A DNA stretch of 5,978 nt from an uncultured Acidobacteriaceae bacterium. GTDB lineage: Bacteria; Acidobacteriota; Terriglobia; Terriglobales; Acidobacteriaceae. Of the stretch, positions 1 through 4,815 are shown piece by piece. Below the pieces are notes generated by a model. That model did not search any database. It saw only the letters and a list, made by a program, of their open reading frames with translations, and was not told the DNA's origin. A program made the position numbers and the translations under genes. Every line of letters starts with the position of its first letter. Position 1 is the first letter of the stretch. The stretch spans positions 1-5,978 of the forward strand of contig CAIMNN010000232.1 in NCBI GenBank assembly GCA_903842845.1. The letters run 5' to 3'.

Positions 1-84
1 GTGAGCGAGGTTCGACAGGGCTTGCGAGTCGCGGGCCTTGATGTGGCGGACGACGGTGGTGATGTCTCGTTCGTGATCGCTCAT
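1..84 (-). CDS. N-terminal fragment of an unidentified protein, possibly ECF sigma-factor-like (partial)
   Basis: Reading leftwards from an ATG at 84-82, 28 codons stay open to the window edge and begin MSDHERDITTVVRHIKARDS. A good Shine-Dalgarno GGAG (minus strand, 92-95) lies 7 nt before the ATG, which supports a real start. The pattern (acidic start, 'DIT-x-VV-x-x-I-x-x-RD-x-x-AL-x-x-L') resembles the beginning of sigma-70 region 2 in ECF sigma factors, where a helix of the type 'I-x-x-x-D-x-x-A' precedes the core-binding segment. That identification rests on about 25 residues and is only a suggestion. The gene starts 40 bp after the stop of the 322-residue gene with no terminator between them, so the two are probably co-transcribed. 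Confidence 0.7.
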   Translation of the reverse strand, partial: MSDHERDITTVVRHIKARDSQALSNLAH

Positions 85-124
85 ATTTAATCTCCGTGCG
101 TGTTCGGGTGGTTACGCCGTGCGC

Positions 125-1093
125 TTAGAAAGCCGAGGAGTTGAGAGCAGCAGTGCAGATGACTCGATCTTTACGAGTGGTGATATTGGCGGTGTTGAGG
201 ACTTCAACCAGAGCCTTGTTGAGCTGGCCGTTGGGTGATTGCTCCTGAGTGAGCTGCGGGGTGATTGTGCGGGCGAGTGTGAGAAGGCTGGAGATTTGTG
301 CGGCTTCGTTGAGTGCGGTGGTGTCGTCGGGGGTCATGGCTTCGACGCGGATGTGGACGGAGCCGGTCCAGCGAGCACTGGCGACGATGGTGGTGTCGGC
401 GGGGATGGGGAGTTGGAGGCCGAGGACGTGGACCTTGCCTGATTCGCTGAAGGGAAGACCGATCTGTCCGACGCCCCATGCGATGGAGAGGAGCGGGACC
501 TCACTGTAGTGGTGAGTGAGGAGGGTTGAGCCGGAGAAGGGGAGCGCGGCGGCGCGATGTCGGTCGATTATGGAGTGGATCATTTCGGCTGTGGGGTAGT
601 TGGAGACGGCGACCATGTCGTAGCCGATCTGGGCGACGCGGACGGTGCGGCCTTCGCTGGGGAGGCTGTAGACGGTGTGTGCGGCGTAGGTTTCGGTTTT
701 TGCGCCGTGTGCGGTGAGGTAGCTGGTGAGTGTGTTGCCGTGGAGCTGGCCGACCATGACCATGGAGTATGCGACCTGTCCGTTGGGGCCGTTGGGGTCG
801 GGCATTTTGTGGAGAGCGATGGCGAGTTCGTCGAGGTCGCGCTCCCAGTCAATGCCGGTGGCGTTGACGAACTCGGCGTACTCGGGGTCGCGCTGGGTGG
901 GCGTGACGAGTGGTCCGCCGTTGGAGTGGAGGAAGGTGCGGACGGGCTTGAGGTTGGCGTAGAGGATTCCGTCGGACTCGGGGAGGAGGCGCGCGGCCTC
1001 GGGCGGCGCCTTGGCGCGGAGAAAGATTGCGACGCCGAGGAGGAGTAGGACACCGAGGACGATGAAGAGAGTTCTGCGAGTGCGACGGGTCAT
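125..1093 (-). CDS. Membrane-anchored hypothetical protein, 322 aa
   Basis: I do not recognise a named family. The protein opens with an Arg-rich stretch (MTRRTRRT) followed by a single hydrophobic segment at about residues 9-25 (LFIVLGVLLLLGVAIFL). There is no clear signal-peptidase site, so it is probably a signal anchor with the remaining ~295 residues outside the cytoplasmic membrane. Soon after the anchor comes 'LLPESDGILYANL' (36-48), a type of opening seen in exported acidobacterial proteins of unknown function with DUF3352-like layout; this comparison is from memory. The rest reads as a mixed alpha/beta globular domain, with no catalytic motif I can name and a single Cys near the C-terminus (C313). 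The ATG at 1093 has only a weak AGG six bases upstream. No convincing promoter is visible in the 45 bp after the preceding terminator. The next gene starts 40 bp downstream, suggesting an operon. Confidence 0.85.
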   Translation of the reverse strand: MTRRTRRTLFIVLGVLLLLGVAIFLRAKAPPEAARLLPESDGILYANLKPVRTFLHSNGGPLVTPTQRDPEYAEFVNATGIDWERDLDELAIALHKMPDPNGPNGQVAYSMVMVGQLHGNTLTSYLTAHGAKTETYAAHTVYSLPSEGRTVRVAQIGYDMVAVSNYPTAEMIHSIIDRHRAAALPFSGSTLLTHHYSEVPLLSIAWGVGQIGLPFSESGKVHVLGLQLPIPADTTIVASARWTGSVHIRVEAMTPDDTTALNEAAQISSLLTLARTITPQLTQEQSPNGQLNKALVEVLNTANITTRKDRVICTAALNSSAF

Positions 1094-1137
1094 AGGAAAC
1101 CTGCTAATACGCTAGCATTGTCCGGCGCTGAGCGTGC

Positions 1138-1174
1138 AAAAACACAACCGGCGCACGCTGAACGCATGCGCCGG
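1138..1174 (-). terminator. Intrinsic terminator of the 640-aa repeat protein gene
   Basis: An 11-bp GC-rich stem (arms 1148-1158 and 1164-1174, with one T-G wobble) closes a 5-nt loop. On the minus strand it is followed by TTGTGTTTTT (1138-1147). It lies about 18 nt past the stop codon at 1192-1194. The form is that of a classical Rho-independent terminator for leftward transcription. It should largely isolate the 322-aa gene from upstream read-through. Confidence 0.85.
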
Positions 1175-1191
1175 AGTTGGTTGGTGATTAA

Positions 1192-3114
1192 TTATTGTTG
1201 CTGTTGTGCCTGTTGTTCGGCCTGCTGGCTTGCTTCTTCCTGCTGGCGAATGAGGTCAGCGTCGCTCGGGTCGGGCGGAGGAGCTGCCTGGGCATAAGGA
1301 GCCGGAGCAGGCTGCGACATTGCTTCCGGAGGAGCTTGCGGCATGCCGTTCTGGCCCTGTTTGGTCTGGAGTTCCTTGAGGCCGTTGTCGAGAGTGGAGC
1401 GCATCTGGTTCTGCATCTCCTGGAGGTCGGAGAGGTTGACGGTGACAGGCTCGCCGCGCTGGCACTCATTGCCGCCCTTGCTGGCGAGGACGATGAGGTT
1501 GGCGCTTGCGTCTTCAGGGCCGATGGGACCTGCAACCTGAATGACGTCGCCGTCGCTCAGAGCACACTCTTGTCCGGCGTTGGCGTCGACCACATCGAGC
1601 GGGCTGGAGACCACGAAGACGTGGCTTTTTCCGTCGCTAAACATGGTGGCTATGCCGGTCTGGCTGGGGTCGATCATCTGACCAGAGTTGGCTGCCTGCG
1701 CTTCGCGCTGCTCGAGCTGAATCTGGTATCGAACTTCCTCGGCGATCTCATTTTTCACTTCGGGAGAAAGACCACCTTCGCCTTGAATTGCGATCTGCTC
1801 GCCGCCGTCGATGTGGGCTTCATAAGCAGCTTCCAGGTTGCGGGAGATGATGTAATCGGTGAGCCAGAAAGCGGGCGCTACGTAGGTCGGATACGGACGC
1901 CACCAGCCGCCGTAGAAGCCGAACCAGGGTCTTCCGCCCCATCCCCAACCCCAAGTGACGGGGTGATACCAGGGATTGTAAGCCCAGCCGTAGAAGCCGG
2001 GATGCCAGAAGTAGCCGGGCGCGTAGACGTTATACCAACCGCCGTGCCATCCCCAGCCGTGGTAGTAGCCGTAGTAGGGATGACCGTGCCAATAGTAAGC
2101 GCGACGGCCGAAGTCATGATCGTGCCAACGGTATGAGTGCTGAACGAAGCCGGGACGGCCATGCGCGAAGTAGACGCCGCTGTGGTCGGGATGCCAGACG
2201 GTTCCGTGGAAACCACCGTTGAGCGGGTGGAATGTGGTGATGCCGCGGCTTGGGTTTGTATAGCCGCCGATGTGGCCACCGGGACGGGTGATGATGGTGG
2301 CACCGCCGTGGACCTGATGAACATTCAGACCGGTAGGTGTACGGGTTCCACCGTAAAAGTTGTTGACGACGGTGGTGTTGTGGATGTTGTTGATGTTGGC
2401 GTTGTTGATGTTGTGGCCGCCGTTGATGTTGGTAACGTTGTGGCCGTTGTTGTTGTTATTGATGTTGTGGCCACCGTTGATGTTGGTGTTGTTGAGATTG
2501 GGATGTCCGCCGTTATTGAGGTTCTGTGAACCGCCGAGGTTGTTGGGACGCCCACCGTTGTTCAGGTTCTGTGAACCACCGAGGTTGTTGGGATGCACGC
2601 CGTTGTTCAGGTTCTGTGAACCGCCGAGATTGTTGGGACGCCCGCCGTTGTTGAGGTTCTGCGAACCGCCAAGGTTGTTGGGATGCACACCGTTGTTCAG
2701 GTTCTGTGAACCGCCAAGGTTGTTGGGATGCACACCGTTGTTCAGGTTCTGTGAACCGCCAGTTGTTGGGCCGTGCGAGCCCATGCTTCCGCCGCCGCCG
2801 CCGGTTGTGGGGCCATGCGAACCCATGCTGCTGCTGCCACCGGTTGTAGGGCCATGCGAGCCCATGCTGCCTGCGCCGCCGCCTGTGGGGCCGTGAGTCA
2901 CGGAGCCGCCGCCACCGCCGCCGCTGGGATGTGAACCGCCGCCGCCGGAGTTGCCGCCACTTGGATGTGATTGCCCTTGCGGTTGCGGGTGCTGCTGGTT
3001 ATTGTGCTTGTCGTCCATAGCTGAAGCGCTCGTGGAGGTGAAGGCAAAGCATGCCGCCACAACCAATGCCGAGAGCCCGAGGCGCATATGGTGATGAAGC
3101 TGTGAGTGATACAT
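1192..3114 (-). CDS. Exported repeat-rich protein with Asn/Gly repeats, aromatic-rich block and Gln-rich tail, 640 aa
   Basis: No named family is recognised. Residues 1-32 form an export signal (basic/His start, hydrophobic core 12-25, likely cleavage ASA|M after residue 32). A lipobox-like VAAC with Cys22 gives an alternative lipoprotein reading. Residues 33-80 are Gly/Ser/His-rich. Residues 83-120 hold three copies of SMGSHGPTTGG. Residues 121-209 hold five full and one partial copy of a 15-residue unit (SQNLNNGVHPNNLGG and variants). Residues 208-252 are Asn-rich (NINGGHN type). Residues 325-417 are extremely rich in Trp, Tyr, His and Gly (15 Trp, 16 Tyr). Residues 440-585 look like an ordinary folded domain with two Cys (517, 551) that could form a disulfide, ending in a predicted helix. 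The tail 590-640 is Pro/Ala- then Gln-rich. The ATG at 3114 has a weak GAG six bases upstream; Met10 is an alternative start. The role is probably extracellular or cell-surface structure, by inference from composition and from the CsgG-family neighbour. Confidence 0.85.
   Translation of the reverse strand: MYHSQLHHHMRLGLSALVVAACFAFTSTSASAMDDKHNNQQHPQPQGQSHPSGGNSGGGGSHPSGGGGGGSVTHGPTGGGAGSMGSHGPTTGGSSSMGSHGPTTGGGGGSMGSHGPTTGGSQNLNNGVHPNNLGGSQNLNNGVHPNNLGGSQNLNNGGRPNNLGGSQNLNNGVHPNNLGGSQNLNNGGRPNNLGGSQNLNNGGHPNLNNTNINGGHNINNNNNGHNVTNINGGHNINNANINNIHNTTVVNNFYGGTRTPTGLNVHQVHGGATIITRPGGHIGGYTNPSRGITTFHPLNGGFHGTVWHPDHSGVYFAHGRPGFVQHSYRWHDHDFGRRAYYWHGHPYYGYYHGWGWHGGWYNVYAPGYFWHPGFYGWAYNPWYHPVTWGWGWGGRPWFGFYGGWWRPYPTYVAPAFWLTDYIISRNLEAAYEAHIDGGEQIAIQGEGGLSPEVKNEIAEEVRYQIQLEQREAQAANSGQMIDPSQTGIATMFSDGKSHVFVVSSPLDVVDANAGQECALSDGDVIQVAGPIGPEDASANLIVLASKGGNECQRGEPVTVNLSDLQEMQNQMRSTLDNGLKELQTKQGQNGMPQAPPEAMSQPAPAPYAQAAPPPDPSDADLIRQQEEASQQAEQQAQQQQ
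2370..2490 (-). repeat. Asn-rich low-complexity repeats (NINGGHN type)
   Basis: Residues 209-246 of the 640-aa protein are made of short Asn-rich units such as NINGGHNIN, NNNNGHNVT and NINGGHNIN. The plus strand appears as runs of GTTGATGTTG and GTTGTTGTT. Unlike the neighbouring 45-bp array the period is irregular (about 18-30 bp), which suggests slippage over AAC/AAT codons rather than unit duplication. Confidence 0.75.
2497..2754 (-). repeat. 45-bp in-frame tandem repeat array, 5 full plus 1 partial copy
   Basis: On the plus strand the word GTTCTGTGAACC recurs at 2521, 2566, 2611, 2656 (one base changed), 2701 and 2746, an exact 45-bp period. Each period encodes 15 residues of the 640-aa protein, starting at residues 121, 136, 151, 166, 181 and 196. 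Units ending 2700 and 2745 differ by a single base, indicating recent duplication. The variable part alternates between a VHP and a GRP version (order VHP, VHP, GRP, VHP, GRP, then GHP), so a 90-bp two-unit block also appears duplicated. Confidence 0.95.
2755..2904 (-). repeat. Imperfect 33-42-bp repeats encoding SMGSHGPTTGG
   Basis: Three copies of the 11-residue peptide SMGSHGPTTGG occur at residues 83-93, 96-106 and 110-120 of the 640-aa protein, separated by short Ser/Gly spacers. A degenerate copy (SVTHGPTGGG, residues 71-80) precedes them. The plus-strand word GGGCCATGCGAGCCCATGCT and its variants mark the copies. This array directly abuts the 45-bp array and is distinct from it. Confidence 0.85.
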
Positions 3115-3174
3115 TTTGTACTCATTTCTGATGCGTTGGGTGCATCGGCCAACAAACAGACTTTACTGAAATGT

Positions 3175-3212
3175 AAAAGGCCCCCGGAGAGATGAGCACC
3201 GGGGGCCTTTTT
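3175..3212 (-). terminator. Strong bidirectional intrinsic terminator after the CsgG-family gene
   Basis: A perfect 13-bp stem (3175-3187 with 3199-3211, AAAAGGCCCCCGG and its complement) closes an 11-nt loop. It is flanked by A-runs and T-runs on both sides, so it can act in either direction. It starts 5 nt after the stop codon of the CsgG-family gene and lies about 60 nt before the start of the 640-aa gene. It implies that the two genes are mainly separate transcripts, or that any read-through is limited. Confidence 0.92.
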
Positions 3213-3216
3213 GCAA

Positions 3217-4215
3217 TTACTGACTAAGCGATTTGACCATGTCGCCGGTCTGGAAGCCGGAGCCCGAGACCACGTTGCAGACCGCCGAGTTGTCGTCGAC
3301 ATCGGTTGCAGTGATGATGCCGATTGGAGTTGTCATGCGGCGGATAACCGCACCGGTGTTGGGGTCCTTGATCTCTTTGCCGACGTGGAGGACCTGGAAC
3401 TGGTCGCCGGGCTTTACGCCGGCGTGTGAGCCGACGTTGATGATGATCTGCCCGCCATCGGCAGCGGCAACGAGGCCTTCCACGTGCACGGCGCGCGGGG
3501 TGACCTTGCCGGCCTTCGAGATGAGGTCAGCGGCCATATTTTGCGTGGCGATCTTGGTTGCTTCGCCGATGATGGTGTTCTGGAAGTCGCTGCTGCCGAA
3601 GTCGACATGGCCAGCGCCGAAGCCGCTCCAGTTGCCGCCGCCGCCAGTGAGCGAAGTGCTGGAACGCGAGCTTTGTCCGAAGCCTTCGCCGACGGCGAGA
3701 ATTTCAGCGGTCTGCACATCGACCAAACGGCAGTTGATGCGGACGTTGGCCTTGGTGTTGGAGTGGCCGACGCCGCCAGCGCCGAAGCCGTGAAAGTTGC
3801 CGCCCAAGCCGCCGGTGTTGAAGCCCTTCTTCTCATTGCCGAACTCGGTGATGGTTCCGACGAGTATGGCGTCGACGTTGAGAATCTTGCCGAGCTTTGC
3901 AGCGGTGGAAGCGTCAGCGCGGTCAGAGTTGGAGAAGTTCTGCTCGGAGAGAATCTTGTCGAGTTGCTTGCGCTCGACGAGCGAGTAGGTGCCATCGTTT
4001 ACGAGGTCAGTGACGAGCAGTTCGCTGATGCCCTTGCCGATGTCGATATTCGTGCCGAAGATCTGGCCCACGTAGCTTTGTACGGTGCCGTAGTCAAAGT
4101 CGAGGATGGCGATGCGTGGCTTGTGAGGTGCCTGCGCATTTGTCTTGCCCGGGGTTCCAACAACCAACAGCGCCAGGGCTGCGGCAACGGTGATCAACAA
4201 CTTATTCGCTTTCAT
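3217..4215 (-). CDS. CsgG-family outer-membrane secretion protein with FlgT_C-like C-terminal domain, 332 aa
   Basis: CsgG forms the nonameric outer-membrane pore for curli subunits; related proteins occur without curli. Residues 1-27 are a signal peptide (TNA|QA likely). Residues 33-235 match the CsgG pattern: 'RIAILDFDYG' (34-43), 'ISELLVTDLVNDGTYSLVERKQL' region (63-85), 'DAILVGTITEFG' (115-126), and 'NVRINCRLVDVQTAEIL' (157-173), which lines up well with E. coli 'AVNLRVVNVSTGEIL'. The two Gly/aromatic stretches at 135-150 and 191-206 fall where CsgG has its membrane beta-hairpins. Residues 241-330 resemble the C-terminal domain of FlgT ('G-x-I-I-I-N-V-G-S-x-x-G-V-x-x-G-D' and a late 'F-x-x-G-D-M-V'). 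There is no lipobox Cys, whereas E. coli CsgG is a lipoprotein. SD AAGGA sits 6 nt before the ATG. A CsgG-like label is secure; the substrate is unknown, with the adjacent repeat protein a candidate. Confidence 0.92.
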   Translation of the reverse strand: MKANKLLITVAAALALLVVGTPGKTNAQAPHKPRIAILDFDYGTVQSYVGQIFGTNIDIGKGISELLVTDLVNDGTYSLVERKQLDKILSEQNFSNSDRADASTAAKLGKILNVDAILVGTITEFGNEKKGFNTGGLGGNFHGFGAGGVGHSNTKANVRINCRLVDVQTAEILAVGEGFGQSSRSSTSLTGGGGNWSGFGAGHVDFGSSDFQNTIIGEATKIATQNMAADLISKAGKVTPRAVHVEGLVAAADGGQIIINVGSHAGVKPGDQFQVLHVGKEIKDPNTGAVIRRMTTPIGIITATDVDDNSAVCNVVSGSGFQTGDMVKSLSQ

Positions 4216-4221
4216 ATAGCT

Positions 4222-4226
4222 TCCTT
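4222..4226 (-). promoter_or_regulatory. Ribosome binding site of the CsgG-family gene
   Basis: AAGGA on the minus strand, six bases before the ATG at 4215, at ideal spacing. It fixes the start of the CsgG-family gene at the Met of MKANKLL, directly before a signal peptide. Confidence 0.85.
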
Positions 4227-4251
4227 GGAGCGGGATTTTTTCAGTTTGAAG

Positions 4252-4278
4252 CTTCTACCCTGCGGACGCCTATGTCAA
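4252..4278 (-). promoter_or_regulatory. Candidate sigma-70 promoter of the CsgG-family gene
   Basis: On the minus strand a perfect -35 TTGACA (4273-4278) lies 58 nt before the start codon. The best -10 candidate is TAGAAG (4252-4257), with a short 15-bp spacer. A second TTGACA lies 50 bp further upstream (4323-4328) without a good -10. The -35 is exact but the -10 and spacing are poor, so the assignment is tentative. Confidence 0.4.
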
Positions 4279-4373
4279 GTGAAATTCAGCGCAACATGCG
4301 GCGGTTAAGCGTCTGTAATCAATGTCAAAGCGTGGTTTGCGACGTGATGAACTGAACGAGTAGCGAGCAAGAT

Positions 4374-4520
4374 TCAGCGCGCTCCGCGCAGTGGTTTGGC
4401 CTGCGGTTTGCTGAAAGCCACGCGCTCGAGCGGGCGCCTTCGGGCAATGAGCAGCATGGCCACGGCACCGAGTGCCGCTTCTGCCGCTGGAATCACCGCC
4501 TGGATCAAGGGAATTAGCAC
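4374..4520 (-). CDS. Possible small membrane protein, 48 aa (doubtful)
   Basis: A minus-strand frame is open from 4646 and stops at 4374. The upstream part has only TTG starts and looks non-coding. A GTG at 4520-4518, preceded by GAGAGG nine bases upstream, would give a 48-residue protein: one hydrophobic segment (LIPLIQAVIPAAEAALGAVA, continuing MLLIA) followed by a basic tail (RRRPLERVAF...). Third codon positions in this part are roughly two-thirds G or C, like the neighbours. It has the same orientation as the flanking genes and a plausible single-span topology with positive residues inside. I recognise no family. The alternative is a chance frame in an otherwise gene-free 600-bp stretch. 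Confidence 0.25.
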   Translation of the reverse strand: MLIPLIQAVIPAAEAALGAVAMLLIARRRPLERVAFSKPQAKPLRGAR

Positions 4521-4771
4521 TTTAGGCAACCTCTCTGCTTCTGTATCTGTTGACCCAGTGCGGTTTGAAATGTTGCTGAGAGGAGGAGATGAATTTAAAA
4601 AAATTGATGTTGGACGCTTGCGCAAAGGGATAAAGAGAACGATCAACTGATTGGATTTGCGCGGGTCAGGCGGGCTGCTTGATGCTGTTTAGGTGCTTAC
4701 AATGTGAAACGCTGGTGGGCTTGGATGAGAAGTGATTGCAGCAGATGAGACGGTTTGAGGCAGTAAATGCG

Positions 4772-4793
4772 GCGACCATCCGAGGATGGTCGC
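4772..4793 (-). terminator. Hairpin after the 261-aa gene, probable weak terminator
   Basis: A perfect 10-bp inverted repeat GCGACCATCC / GGATGGTCGC (4772-4781 and 4784-4793) has only 2 nt between the arms, so it effectively folds with a 4-nt loop. It lies 22 nt beyond the stop codon at 4816-4818. On the minus strand it is followed by CGCATTTACTG, a poor U-tract, so termination may be inefficient or Rho-assisted. Confidence 0.55.
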
Positions 4794-4815
4794 GGGTGAT
4801 TGCGGGTGTGCGGCG

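Larger units (their letters stand above)
4216..4815. other. 600-bp stretch with no secure gene
   Basis: Apart from the doubtful 48-aa frame, this interval holds the CsgG-family promoter and RBS at its left end and a hairpin at 4772-4793 at its right end. The middle (about 4500-4660) is visibly richer in A/T than the genes around it, including a run of seven A at 4597-4603. The plus-strand frame at 4396-4650 and the minus-strand frame to 4646 start only with TTG and lack a good RBS. It may include remnants of a lost gene; I see no transposase, tRNA or recognisable ncRNA. Confidence 0.6.

Noticed and set aside
557..1048. Long plus-strand frame of 163 residues, and a 157-residue minus-strand frame at 580-1053
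   Set aside because: Both overlap the 322-aa gene in other frames and have the skewed composition (Gly/Val/Asp or Ser/Pro/Thr) typical of shadows in GC-rich DNA.
1105..1118. Short inverted repeat GCTA-ATACGC-TAGC upstream of the 322-aa gene
   Set aside because: Four-base arms are expected by chance; no associated promoter elements.
1195..2136. Plus-strand 313-residue frame
   Set aside because: Antisense to the 640-aa gene; the latter has a signal peptide, structured repeats and a proper terminator.
2497..2760. CRISPR-like regular 45-bp periodicity
   Set aside because: There are no unique spacers; the whole period is repeated and stays in frame within a coding sequence.
2360..2896. Plus-strand 178-residue frame with repeats such as PPLFRFCEPPRLLG
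   Set aside because: It is the antisense shadow of the 45-bp in-frame repeats of the 640-aa gene; no RBS and no independent support.
3484..4308. Plus-strand 274-residue frame
   Set aside because: Antisense to the CsgG-family gene, which is identified by family motifs, RBS and terminator.
4396..4650. Plus-strand 84-residue frame
   Set aside because: It starts with TTG without an RBS, has no recognisable features and overlaps a somewhat better minus-strand candidate.
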